DNA of 64,000 nucleotides. It comes from Membranipora membranacea. Its lineage: Eukaryota > Bryozoa > Gymnolaemata > Cheilostomatida > Membraniporidae. The stretch is taken from assembly GCA_914767715.1 (NCBI GenBank), contig OU612074.1, forward strand, positions 4,541,501 through 4,605,500, in the 5' to 3' direction. Each line of letters opens with the position of its first letter. Position 1 is the first letter of the stretch. A program made the translations under genes and the position numbers. Below, one piece after another: positions 23,199-34,182 of this stretch. The notes beneath the pieces were generated by a model. The model was not told where the DNA came from. It searched no databases and was given only the letters and a program-made list of their open reading frames with translations.

Positions 23199-24225
23199 AA
23201 ACTAGAGTACACATTATCAGACACAGTAGCCAAGAGTACATCATCAGCCTCACGCCAAACTTCCTCAGAGGATATCAGTGAAACTCTGAATAAGTTATTA
23301 CTGATAGACTCAGCCCCCAACGAGACTGTCTTTGACTGGATCGATGGTAACCTGACGGCTGAGAAACGAAAAGAACCCAACTTCATAAGATCTCTAACTC
23401 AAACAGTCGCCAAAGCTTGCATCAGTGAGTTTTCAACCATCTTGGCTACTGAAGTAAAAATTCCTGGCATAGATAGTGTGTGAATCATGATTTGCCAATC
23501 ATTGTTTAGATTTGATTCACTAAACAGCCCCTAACCACCCTGAAAAACAGCTATCAAGAGATTTATTTACTCTTTACTGACCATAATGTTGATGCTATAC
23601 TTAGTTCCTCCTTGTAGTTCATCTTTTTTCAAGGTCGCATCATTTTATAACATGCGCTTTTTATTACAGAATCTAGCGAGTTGCAAGAGGAGACTTTGAA
23701 GAATCGTGCTCCCATGTTATTGAAGTATTACGACGGCAAACCCGACACAGAGTTGGCTGCTCTCAATGCACTAGAGGAATTAATGGATGAGCTGCAACAC
23801 CCTTCCAGTAAGTCAAGAAATAAATAAGTCAGCACATTGGAAAATGCAGCAACGTAACCTTGTTTTGTTTTGTCATTTTTATCAGAACTATGCAAGGCAC
23901 AAGAATCACTTGAACTGTCATGGATGTGTTAAGCTGTGATGTATCTGGCATCAACCATGCCTCCATATCTATAGGCTCCTCATCCGCAATTCTAACTGAA
24001 GCTACAGAGATGATCTCACTGCCCCCACTGTATTATGTCGTATTATCAATCTATTACATATTTTATCGTTTTATTTTAGAATTGCTCAGCGATATCTGTT
24101 ATGCTCTCTCTGAAGAAGAGTTGATATCAGACGATTCATTCTTTGACTGGGAGAAAAATAGCAAAAATGGAATAGCTATCAAATCTGTATCACAATTCTT
24201 CCAATGGTTACGGACTTCTGATTAA
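23199..24225 (+). CDS. eIF4G: eIF4G copy 1 W2 (eIF5C) domain exons
   Basis: Exons 23199-23424, 23670-23807 and 24080-24225 join in phase (0/1, 1/1, 1/stop). They encode KLEYTLSDTV, FDWIDGNLT, LLKYYDGKPDTELAALNALEEL and an acidic/aromatic end with FFDWEKNS, AIKSVSQFFQWL before TAA. This is the C-terminal HEAT domain that in mammals recruits the kinase Mnk. The first acceptor is ctaaag, weaker than ctacag in copy 2. Confidence 0.82.
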
Positions 24226-24547
24226 ACGGCTTAGTTTCTTCAAATTACTGTATGAAATACTGAGTTGGGAGTACAATACGGAATGTTCTTCAGAACACTG
24301 ACGTTTGTATTCCCCAAAGTTTTCCATATGTGGAGGACGACTCCCAACTCTTACTGAGCAACTTTGAATGGTGCTATAAGCTTACCATTACAACCAATAT
24401 TATTATCAATATGGTATATAATGATAATCTATGAATTCTGTCAATTTATGAATTTTTTTGTCTGAATTTATTCCTTGATGAAGCCTCCTAATCTATATTC
24501 AGGCTCATTTCTGCCCTATAATACAGCAAACTTGAACTTTTTTCCAG

Positions 24548-25010
24548 GGGCACCAAACAAAATGTGGAGAAAGCTTCTTAACAGGGAAGTAATGTCCCAC
24601 AAAATGAGGTAAGCTCTGACTGAAAGGGTCAAATACTTTCCCTCGGGCCCTCTGCACGGTATTTTGATTTTTGGAGAAAGCATGCACTCAATAGTAATTT
24701 ATTTTCAGTTAAAATAATATTATGATATAGCTGATATGGATAGTATTTCACATGATTCAAACATAGACAATTGATGTTGTTGCTTTTATAAATAATGATG
24801 CAGAGATTTTGTTTATGACTGAACTGTAATGCACAGTTGATGTGTGACTGATGTCTATTATACTGCATTCAATTATAATATTATTAAATAACATTAATGA
24901 TCTCCTGGAGTATCTAGTTCTATCAATGTATGCCAGAATGTATATGGTTATTCAGGAGCTCAGCCGGAGAGATTGTTAAACTGGCGAAGCTATACATAGA
25001 AGCCATATGA
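24548..25010 (+). CDS. Two exon-like segments of unknown gene (left unit)
   Basis: 24548-24608 lies between a strong acceptor (ttttttccag) and donor (atgag|gtaagc) and encodes a basic peptide with MWRKLLNRE. 24956-25010 follows acceptor gttattcag and continues in phase as SSAGEIVKLAKLYIEAI-stop. Both recur in the right unit with few changes. They may be alternative last exons of eIF4G (the phase from 23807 fits) or part of another gene. The function is unknown. Confidence 0.28.
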
Positions 25011-25241
25011 GGAACTCTGACATTCTTCAAAAAACTAATGATTTTGTGTCAACTCTGGTCACAGAGAATGAGAGTTCCTGATAAATGAAATTGTCCCCTC
25101 AGCACAATGATTATCAGCTGAACATGATTGGCAAAATGAGTCAACAAGATCTGCCACATGCTACATGATAATCAACTCTTCAAGATTCAAGCATATTATT
25201 GTTTTTTGGATTGCTTTCGTTTTTGGGAAATCGAAAAACAG

Positions 25242-25855
25242 TCAACTCAGTTTGGTCGTCTCAGTCATCCGCTTTGGTCAAATGGTTGTCCCAGTTTTTA
25301 CAACAACCAGGAGACGACCTTTCTATGCACATTCTCAGTTTCTGTGAGATCATACATGTTTTATCCAGTCATGAGGTCAACTATAATATTTATCGTATGG
25401 TACTGCAAACAGGCAGGGAGTAGAAGATCGCTCAATTAGATAGAGGTCCCTTAGCAACCAGTTCCTGGATTTTAATCTCATTGAAGTCCACTGTGGTTGT
25501 TGAGGCCCCTGGTGTGCTCCGACCTGCTTCAAACGACAAGAAATATGGTCAAGTAATCGCAGCCTCAGGATTGTTGAGGGGACCAATTTTAAGCACACAC
25601 TTCCTTATTACAATAGGGAGTTATTGATTAACTACTCAGTTATTAGTACCAGCATCTTTGGAATTTTCTGCTCAGATAATGAAGTGTGACAACTTCAACT
25701 CCACAACTTTATTTTTGTGCTTTTGTCAGTATGGAACTTTGGATTCATGTTTTAAACATGCTGTTAATATACTAGTTCAGCACAAAGCGATTATGACCCC
25801 TCTCCAAAAAATTAAGGGATATGATATTCAACCCTCCAATCACAATAATGTGTAA
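25242..25855 (+). CDS. Exon-like pair with helical, HEAT-like character (left unit)
   Basis: 25242-25375 (pyrimidine-rich acceptor ending aaacag, donor gag|gtcaac) encodes SSALVKWLSQFLQQPGDD and SFCEIIHVL. 25730-25855 (acceptor gcttttgtcag) continues in phase 0 with DSCFKHAVNILVQHK to a stop. Amphipathic helices suggest an ARM/HEAT-like repeat. The pair is duplicated at 57892-58513. No gene could be assigned. Confidence 0.3.
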
Positions 25856-26451
25856 TCAGAATCTAGACCAGTGTGGGACATGCAAAACATCAGTGTAATT
25901 GCTAGTATCTATTACATATGCCACTCATAAGGAGCATGCAAAAATGCTGATATTAATGGCTACCGTGTTGCAAAGAAATGATTCTGAGCTGATTAAAATA
26001 GACGACAATCATAAAATACTATTGTCTTTCAACACAAACATTCTAATAAAAGTACCCCGTTGATAATACGAACAGCTTTTGCTCGTAAAAGGTCGGTGCT
26101 GGCATTGACCCATGATTTGACTTCATTTATAGTACCCAGATGGCAGTTTATTTATAATGAGTGTAGACTCTGACAACTTGCTACCGATCCTAGTGCTTTG
26201 CTGGTAATGCAACTATTGATGGAGTCCTTTGGGTTTGGTGAGAGAGTGTCAGAGAGGTTCTCAGCTGATTAACCTATTGGTTGATATTTCTCAATCCATC
26301 GAATTTCGGTATATGAGATAGACTGAATAGAAGGCTGCTTTTAATCAAGCCTTTTGTATATATCACTGCAAATGCCTTGGCTTGATGGGTCCGCGTTTTT
26401 TTACTTTCATTTTGTATTGGTGATGAACTTACTGCTCAGTTTTTCTCAAAG

Positions 26452-26521
26452 ACATTCAGACATCACATTCCATGAAATGCTAAATCATTGTATCATTGAT
26501 GAGGAGATGTTGTTAGAGAAG
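26452..26521 (+). CDS. Unassigned exon-like segment (left unit)
   Basis: Acceptor ttttctcaaag, donor gagaag|gtgaga; encodes HSDITFHEMLNHCIIDEE. The copy at 59104-59173 differs by one residue (L to F). It may belong with the segments at 25.2-25.9 kb, but the phases could not be chained with certainty. Confidence 0.27.
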
Positions 26522-27996
26522 GTGAGAGATTTGGTTTTGCTTGTCGTCAGGATTACTGTTTTGAAGAGATAAGTCCGAATTGAGAATGTTGTCGCATGTA
26601 TATCCTCTGATGCGGAGTTTATCTGTGTATATTGAAAACAATTTGGGGTCAGCACGCAGTTCTGTGGGCTATCTGTCGACATGATGGTTAAAGCTGCCTT
26701 CTTTCCCGATGATGAAACTTATTGTTGGCTCTAGGTACATTTAGCTGATAATGTTTGGGTGTAAGTCGGTCTGTAGCAATTTGTTTATTAGTACTGCCAA
26801 CTATTTCGTGTTGACATCACTCGTAAAACCCTTGAAGAGAAAATGTCCCTTCAGCTCGATCTATATATTTACCCGAGAAGAATAAAGTGTTTGCAGAAAG
26901 AAAAGTTTGCGATTTAGAGCACACTTGAGATTGCTAAATTTCATGATAACATTTAATAAACCTCTTTAAATTATGTAGACTCCAACTACAGTCAGCCAAA
27001 GTTTAATGCTAGCTAACATTAAGTCACCCCTACTAGTTCAACGGAAGACTAGCCAACTTTTACTCAACTTCCAGAGCATATTCCCTTAACCCCACTCTTC
27101 TACACCTACACATTCCGCTTTAGGTCTAAAAGACAAGATTATGTAAAAAGAGTCAGTAATAAAATGAGCGGTGCTAATACTTTTTGAATATGAGATGGCT
27201 GTGTCATCGCTTTACACGTTACACTTAACACTTATAAACTTTCCTTGCCTTTTGTACTCTATAAAGAAACCTGAATAAACATGTCCACAAACAGGACTAC
27301 ATTTCATTTCTCTTTTAGTTGAATACTATACGGTTTATATCAGGAGATTTTACTCGCCCAGAAGACGAATTCCCTACAATTATTGATTTTAATAGCCAAA
27401 GTCAATAAACTAATAGCCTAACACTGCATACATAGTATGTCAGCTCTCTAGGACACTGATTACAATACATACAGTACAACACGACATGACACAACTCAAC
27501 ACAATACAATGCAATATGTTGCATACCCATTTCTGTTTATCAATACGAAGACAAGCTAGTTTTTTGTTGTTGTTGGAATACCGATGTGAACTGTAGGTTC
27601 ACGTACTGAAGTATTCTCTCAACTATCTGGCTGTGTGGTTTTGTGCTTCTTGTGTACTCTGACCACTGTCTCCCCAAAACATTCACACATAGTCCAGTTA
27701 CAATTCATAGTCACTGTTAGTGTTAGTAAGTATAGCCTGAGTAGGCGTATGCTCTACCTGAGTACTAGCTAGCTTGTTTGGACTGGGGGTTACATTGACT
27801 GGAATTGGGAAGCACCTGCACATAATTACAACATGGTATAGGAAAAATATATTTTAGCTCTTTTATTTTTAAGAGCGATGAATGTAAAGATAGCTGATAA
27901 GATAACAATAACGATTTTATGTTAAGTCTGACTGAAGTTTTATTTCAATTGTTAGATGTAATTTTGTAGATTTTATCAATGAGTTCGTCAGAGTTG

Positions 27997-29309
27997 TCAT
28001 AGCATAATAAATTGACATTCACTAATCCTTAAAACTGCTGAATCTGGCATTTTGGAAGCAATGGAGTGGCTTAGTGCTGGCTGCTTGGAGTGAGTGTTGC
28101 GGGAGTCTTCGGACAATGGTGGGAGTTCGTTTGATCTTGGTTTCGGTGCCCTCTTGCTATCGTGCGATTGGTCTAGAGAACTGGTCAGCCTGGTGTCCCT
28201 ATGTTGCCCAACTCTGAACTCGGTGTCTAGGGTCAATTTGGTCCTCTGTCAGTTACCTATCGAGTGCCAGAGGAGAATCATGTAATATATTATTTCTCCC
28301 TGCGTACACATTTAAATACTATTATTTACATTTTCTCTGACTGGAATATTTAAGATACAATTTTCCAAGGCATAATCAAGAACGTACTATCATAAGAAAG
28401 CACACACTTGGAAGGAGCGAAAGGTACGATATTTTCCTTTTCTTACCATATTTTTACACAAACTCTTGGTAAACACTCCTTTGCATTTCTTTCTATATTT
28501 GCATACTTCGCATATACACGTATGCTTGTATTTTATATATTAATTCAAGCTAATTGACTCTAGAGCCTTACCATTGTTTTTTATAACATCTTTTCAGATT
28601 TTACGGTGAAATAGTACGACAAGATATTGCGTAGAAATAATAAAAGATTATCTACCAGATTATATCAGTACCATCAGTCATCAGTAAACCTACCACTCTC
28701 ATTATTCAAGTGCTGTGAACTAGCATAGATTGCTAAAATGAACTTTTTCTTAGCCTTCTGAAAATTAAATAATGCCCTCTCAGTGCCTTAAATGTTTATT
28801 AGCATGGAATTATTCAGATAAGTTTCAGCCAGACAGTCACTGAGTGCTACTCTCTCACAGTTGTTCATGTTGTGATATTGGCTATCATTATATATGTATA
28901 TGTGGTACAGCCTGATCATTCCATCTCTCGGGCCCATGTTAACGAGTCTGTTCGCTGTGCCAACTCTGAGCGAAGCACTGTCCTCTGTATATCAAAACAC
29001 CTGAAGAGAAAAATAAGTTAAGAATATTTTGTTCACTAAAATACACCTAACAAGCTAAATATGACGATTCTAACAATTGCATTATCCTTTTGGCCAAAGT
29101 ATTCCCTGATAAGTTCCACATATTCCGGGACATGCCACAAATATGAGGTATTATCAAGAGTTGTCTTTTCATGACATGTGAGAGGACAATTCATCATCAA
29201 TTTGGTGTTATATATGATAAACTGCTATTCTTATTCCAGGCGAGAGGAGATTGGTTGCTATCATGCCAATAAATGCATCGAAACCATTTGCTACATTTCC
29301 ACGTTTGCA
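27997..29309 (-). pseudogene. Gene U copy 1, frameshifted
   Basis: Minus-strand exons matching the right-unit gene: 29309-29223, 29164-29075, 28984-28851, 28757-28694, 28589-28572, 28478-28447, 28386-28330 and 28245-27997. The third has lost 13 bases relative to the right unit (134 vs 147), which shifts the frame in the middle of the protein. Donors of the first two are weaker (gtttat, gttaga). The last exon differs by a 6-base in-frame indel only. This copy is therefore probably dead while the right copy is intact. Confidence 0.55.
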
Positions 29310-30494
29310 CTGATAGCCCAACAACGAAATAGCTTGTTTATGCTTTTATGCCTATTTCCATCTTTCAAATAAAAGTCCTGGGGACAGGACAGCACTTTTG
29401 AAGGCATTGTCATACATTTATGTATCCTACTGCTTGTTATGACAAGTGAATCATTCTCGGTCCTAATTTATAGTCAAACTGGCTACAGAAAAAAAGTACT
29501 TAGCATAGTTAAATTTAACAGAAAAGTGAATAATCGGGTGACCAAAATATAGGATACAAGTATGTTTGTCAACAAAAATATATCCTACGAGGTACGCTTG
29601 AAGATCAGTTTTAAATAAAACCGAACATGATGGTCACTGAATCACCCATCATCAACTGCACTACTTGTATACCTGCTGTGTCAAAAATCCAAAACTTTCA
29701 GCATGTAAAAGTGCTACAATGCAGTGTGGTTTGAACTTGCAACTCCGTGAACAAAAGTCAATAGTGCTAACAGTGCTAACAGCTCAGCCATCCCAGCACA
29801 TATGGGAAGTTGGCAATAAGTGGTGTCTATAAGCCAACTGTCAGTTACGCTATGCATAACGCGACACTGCGGGTGGGGACATAATGCAAAGTTACTGAAG
29901 CGCGATGTCCTATCTATACTGTTTTTATATCTGTGGTAGTGAGGTATTAGTTTTAACTTTTTTGATAAAGAGTGATAGAGATGTCAATGATAAAGCTTAC
30001 AGGCGTTGCGTCAGCGTAATGTATACTGTTTGTTAACAATGAGGAATCCCTGTGTAATGTTAAAAGTCCCCTGCCTTATGTATTTGGAATCAGTTACCTT
30101 GAGAGCCGACAATCTGTGAATGTTTATGCCTGTATTACTATTGACTTGACTATTAATATTGATTATCATAGGGAATTCCCCCCCCCCCCCCCCACTCATA
30201 GTATTCAACTAATTGAGTGCAGCTAATAATAACTGAACTTGATAGACTGTGTAATCAATAACTTTACGTTCCATGTGAATAAACATAAGCACAATATGCA
30301 TCATAATGATAAGAAAGCGATATAATGCCTATAAATAAAGGTGGAGAGAAGGCTTATCTATGATTGAATAAACATAAAGAGCTTGTTCAGATTGCTTAAC
30401 CAATGAACTTGTTCATTGGCTTAACTAATACTGCTGTAGCATTTTTTAATACAGGTAGTAGTAAGGTGAGGTGTGTTAGAAGATTTGGAGAACC
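29310..30494. promoter_or_regulatory. Region between divergent gene U and RING gene (left unit)
   Basis: Gene U (-) and the RING gene (+) point away from each other, so this stretch may hold a shared control region. Only a poly-C tract (about 30,179-30,194) and the SINE piece are recognisable; no TATA box or initiator could be singled out. The assignment rests on gene orientation alone. Confidence 0.25.
29712..29797 (-). repeat. tRNA-derived SINE fragment (left unit)
   Basis: The minus strand reads GCTGGGATGGCTGAGCTGTT (A-box-like) and, further on, GCAAGTTCAAACC (B box). No complete cloverleaf forms. The same fragment lies at 62385-62470, so it predates the duplication. Confidence 0.55.
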
Positions 30495-30618
30495 ATGAGT
30501 GGTCGGAGTTATACAAGCAATAGCTTACTAGAAGATCATATCTCATGTTCTATCTGTACAGAAGTCAGACCTCTGAGAATACCTCCCTGTCAACATCTCA
30601 TATGTGACAATTGTATAG
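30495..30618 (+). CDS. RING gene exon 1 (start codon, first half of RING)
   Basis: ATG at 30495 (MSGRSYTSN). It carries the first six zinc ligands (CSIC...CQH..CDNC) and the donor atag|gtgaga. The encoded part is unchanged in the second copy at 63172-63295. Confidence 0.88.
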
Positions 30619-33600
30619 GTGAGATTTTTTCTTCCTTTGCTGTCACCATTCTCCCTGCTGTCACTGCTGCAAGTTTGGGAAAGATCGAGCGTCGATCAGC
30701 AGCATATTTCTTTTCCTCTTTGCATACTCTAGTTCTTTACCGATGGCTAAAAACATCCTGTTACACCAGCAAGTCTGATTACCAAACAATCTTTTATTTC
30801 TTTTTGGGTCAGCTGATTGTGGCTCCTTTCACAGTAACCCCAGCCAACAATCAGACAAGTGGCACATTTGTTTGGTCGTCAAAATCACAGCCTTGTGCCT
30901 CTGTCCAAAGACCGAAAAATCAAGGTGTATTACAGGACAGCTGTCATACTTGGTGCGAAGTTTATATCAGTTTACAGGCAGGTCAGACCATACCTGGGAC
31001 ACAGAGCCAGTAGTCAGTAGACTGCAGTGGGATCCAAACCAGGGACCTCGGACATTTGAGTGTCATAGGTCAGCACTCTTACCAACTGTAATACGCCCTT
31101 CTCCAGCTACCTCCCTCATAATAAGCACCAGCTACCTCCTACTTACAACTGAAGCAGCTGAAAAGACAATCAATCATCTCTAGTACAACCTCCTCATGGC
31201 TCTCCTCAGCAGCATGAAGCCACCAATGTGTGTTGATGAGCATCTCAATCAATCTCGTCGATCCCACAGTGCATTTTGCCAGTTTCGGTGTTTTGACATA
31301 ACCTGTGCAGCCGGGTTTGCTTTCCACCAACTTCGCTATCGTCAATTGACCCGCCCCTTGTGTCATACAGCTCATACACGAGTCAGGGAGTTGACTTGTT
31401 TGCGCTACAGCCAGTGGGCTAACTGCGATCTCCTGTCTCGCTCTGCCTGCCTTATGCGTAGGCCAAGCTTTCAATCCTGAGTTTGCAATTCCTCAGATCC
31501 AACTCAGACTCACTTTGATTTTTCACCTTGCAGAGATTAAGCTACTCTAATTAGAGTTTTAAACTCATAATCCCGCTCAGCCTTCTACCCCGAGCAGTTT
31601 GCTAATCATCACCAAATCCTCTAAATCTAATCCTACAAGGATTATAACAAAGGGAATTTTCGCGAAACCTGTCTGTCATCGGCAAACTATACCATCTTCC
31701 CAAGCTCTTCACAGGCTGTTCTGCAAGCGTGGGAATACGCTCTGCTCCTATGAAGTAGGTATTTGGTACAGGTTTGCCTTTGCACAAATACAGGGACCGG
31801 GTCTTGCTAGGTTTGAATCGCATAGCACATCTCTCCATCAACTCATGCAGTCTATCAATTGAAGCTACAACCTGGGCCTTGTCTGGTGATGTTATTGTAA
31901 TATCCCTCATATAGGCCCTCATCGGCGAAATGTCTAGTTATTCGCAACCTGGATTCCATTCAAACCGCTTTGTGAATTATGCATATCTGTATCTCCATCA
32001 CCTTTACGAATAGCAAAGGTGACATAGCGCATCCCATAGGGATACCTACTGCCAGCTTTTGCCAGGTCTTTTTAAAGTTCTAAGTATTGAGTCGCATTTT
32101 GAACTGTTTATAATAGCGCTCGACATTAAGCTTCGCTTGTCGGGCACCCAGAAGTGTGTTAGTACGAGGTAAATTATGCTGTGCGGTACAGAACCATAGC
32201 ATTGGCCGAATTTAACCAGACCATATCAAGGATTTAGCGTGTTTTGCAGATTTTCTTGACGATCAAATCACGCGCACTTGCTCAAGACTTCCAGGGAATC
32301 CTTCTGACCCGATGGATCAATGAATCCATTGTTCATAAGATAATCTGTCAGGCGTGTTGCCATAACGCTGAAGAATATCTTGCCTTCTACATTAAGCAGG
32401 GATATTGGTAAAAACTGCCCTAGGCCCTCTGCCTTATCCTCTTTTGGTATATACACACCATTCGCACAACACCACTCATCTGGGATCTTGCCAGACTTCC
32501 GGATTTGGTTGAGAACTTTTGTCAACATCTCCAGTATGCCAGGACAATTCTTATAACTGATGTATATAATGCCTGGCGAAATTTTTGCACCTGCCTTGGT
32601 AACTACCTGTGCAACTTCTTCCAGCTTGATATGACCCATCTCAAAACTGAAACCTAGAAATGTTGGGCATTTAAGCCCAGCGATATCAGTGTTCACATTG
32701 CTCTAGTTACCGTACACGTTACCGATATTATATATTATTTTTATAGGAAGCTGGAGCGCACATTCAATATCAAAAGATCAGTTTACCTGTCCAACATGTC
32801 ACAGAGACTGTGATGTTAAACTACCTATATGCATTATCACCGAGAGTATCAAAGATTCACTGTCAAACAAAACTCCTTTCTGTAAGTAGATCGTGAATAC
32901 AAATAAATGGATATATGTCACCCCATGGTAGTGAGACTGCCTGATCTAGATGAAAATCATAATATATAAAATGTATGTCAGGATTAAGTAGTATGGTAGC
33001 AGAGACTAACCAGGATGAAAGCTCACTGATGCCAGCTTTGATGAGTGTTTGAGTTAAGGGACAGAGCTGCTGATTTTTGATGAATATCATAGCAATTTCC
33101 TAAGCTGATGCAGCTTTCCCTAGCTACATCGTCATACTATTTTAGCCTCCAACCCCTACAGACTTTAAATCTATATTGTATCTAAAACTTAAAATCTATA
33201 TTGCACACAAAAACTCATAAGCCTGCAGTATGTTTGGCAGTTACAGGGATCGAACAAGAAAGGGCATACTTTTTTTCTTCTATTCACTGTCTTTGTCAGA
33301 ATGAAACTTGGTACAACTAATGGCTACACAGTAGATATTGGGGCAGGGACCCTCTTCATGGGCACACAAGGAAGTACCGCGTATGAAATATATTTGTTCT
33401 TAATATTTGTCAGGGAAAGATAAAACACTTTGTGAAACATCTTGCTGTGAGCGCATGGTCGACCTTCGATGCAGTGACTGCAAGAAATTCATTTGCTTTC
33501 AGTAAGTGACTATGTGTCTGTTTCAAACCATTGCTATTGGCCAGCGGCTTCACTTCATAACCCTCTCCCTATTTGTGAACCAAAATTACAGTTGAGCAAA

Positions 33601-34182
33601 ACATGCACCCACCACCTATCACATGCTGAATAAATGAATCTTCAGGATTCACCTTCATTAATTTTTGATGAGAATATTCAGCGTTAAATTGTATTCTTCA
33701 GTTATATCCTCAAAGTTTAAGAGCCTTTGGGCAAATGCAGACCATAGTAATAAATTATCCTATCCTCATAGATGCAGTAAGCACGGATTCTGTGGATCTG
33801 ATGTCAGACATTACGATTGCCAAGAGGTACATGAACTGGAGGTTGAAGCAAAGCAGAAATATTTGCAATGGAGGCAGTCTTTGGTAAAGCAGGTAGTGTA
33901 CAACAAAAGGCCCATCCAGCAGTCAAGAACTGTTTGCAGTCACCTCTACTGAGCCTAATACCAAAGACATATCACATTCTGTTGATGTTAGGGTGGGCTG
34001 ATTCGGTCATTTACCAATTGGAGAGACCTTCATGAGACAAACTTGGCACCTTTGTACTAAACTGTGTGAACCTTATTTTCAGATTGAAAAGCTGAAAACT
34101 GTGCTAGAAGATGTAGAATGTGTCTGGGATAAACATGAGGATGCTGTGAATCGCATATTGTTGGTGGAACAACTAGGTACTG
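30495..34182 (+). CDS. RING / B-box / coiled-coil (TRIM-type) exons
   Basis: Exons 30495-30618, 32747-32881, 33414-33501, 33772-33892 and 34083-34182 chain in phase (0/1, 1/1, 1/2, 2/0, 0/1) into about 189 codons. A C3HC4 RING is complete across exons 1-2: CSIC, CQH, CDNC, then CPTC, typical of E3 ubiquitin ligases. Exons 3-4 give a cysteine-rich B-box-like zinc region (CETSC, CSDC, HGFCGSDVRHYDC). The rest is charged and helical (EAKQKYLQWRQSL, IEKLKTVLEDVE), as in a TRIM coiled coil. No C-terminal NHL, B30.2 or filamin domain and no stop is seen. The last exon ends in phase 1, compatible with 39560. Confidence 0.85.
31024..31106 (-). repeat. tRNA-derived SINE fragment in RING intron 1 (left unit)
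   Basis: Minus strand: CAGTTGGTAAGAGTGCTGAC is A-box-like and GGTTTGGATCCC is B-box-like, 45-50 bases apart. The copy in the right unit is at about 63703-63781. Confidence 0.5.
31190..32700 (-). mobile_element. Degraded non-LTR retrotransposon remnant in RING intron 1
   Basis: On the minus strand 32696-32268 resembles a reverse transcriptase N-terminal part (PDEWCCANGVYIPKE, PISLLNVEGKIFFSVMATRL). 31922-31602 resembles the palm (MRAYMRDITIT in place of the usual DD motif, MRFKPSKTRSLYL). 31474-31139 may be the C-terminal region. Frameshifts and a lost catalytic aspartate make it inactive. Part of it is also in the right unit (63,920 on), so it predates the duplication. Confidence 0.75.
32747..32881 (+). 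CDS. RING gene exon 2 (second half of RING)
   Basis: Acceptor tttttatag, donor ttct|gtaagt. It reads WSAHSISKDQFTCPTCHRDC and supplies the last two ligands of the RING; phase 1 to 1. Confidence 0.88.
33414..33501 (+). CDS. RING gene exon 3 (B-box-like)
   Basis: Acceptor atttgtcag, donor tttca|gtaagt. Contains LCETSCCERM, LRCSDCKKFICF: four or more zinc-ligand cysteines in B-box spacing. Confidence 0.82.
33772..33892 (+). CDS. RING gene exon 4 (end of B-box, start of coiled coil)
   Basis: Acceptor tcctcatag, donor aagcag|gtagtg. CSKHGFCGSDVRHYDC completes the zinc site; EVEAKQKYLQWRQSL begins a helix. Confidence 0.82.
34083..34182 (+). CDS. RING gene exon 5 (coiled coil)
   Basis: Acceptor ttattttcag, donor tactg|gtaagt. 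IEKLKTVLEDVE and DKHEDAVNRILLVEQLGT form an amphipathic helix. Ends in phase 1. Confidence 0.8.

Larger units (their letters stand above)
18682..24225 (+). pseudogene. eIF4G: eIF4G copy 1, C-terminal half, disrupted
   Basis: Exon-like pieces are 18682-18836, 19795-19828 (or read-through to a stop at 19903), 20286-20377 plus 22437-22490 (one exon split by a LINE), 22688-22928, 23199-23424, 23670-23807 and 24080-24225. Compared with 52098-56875 three lesions are visible. The exon ending KPTFG runs into TTA TGA instead of continuing. The LINE insertion adds an in-frame stop 14 codons after MG. The main MA3 exon and the one after it are absent. The W2-domain exons remain open to the TAA at 24223-24225. 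Skipping the deleted exons would keep the frame, so partial function is not excluded, but a full-length product is unlikely. Confidence 0.82.
22491..31900. repeat. Tandem duplication, left unit (3' eIF4G to RING exon 1)
   Basis: From about 23,140 to at least 31,350 the sequence is nearly identical to 55,780-64,000 apart from small indels. Upstream of about 23,100 the two units are still related but much more diverged. The offset is 32,650-32,677 bases. The right unit runs off the window. Confidence 0.9.

Noticed and set aside
24263-24341. Hairpin GAGTTGGGAGT...ACTCCCAACTC after the eIF4G stop codon
   Set aside because: In the right unit the second arm has changed without a matching change in the first, so a conserved 3' UTR structure is not supported.
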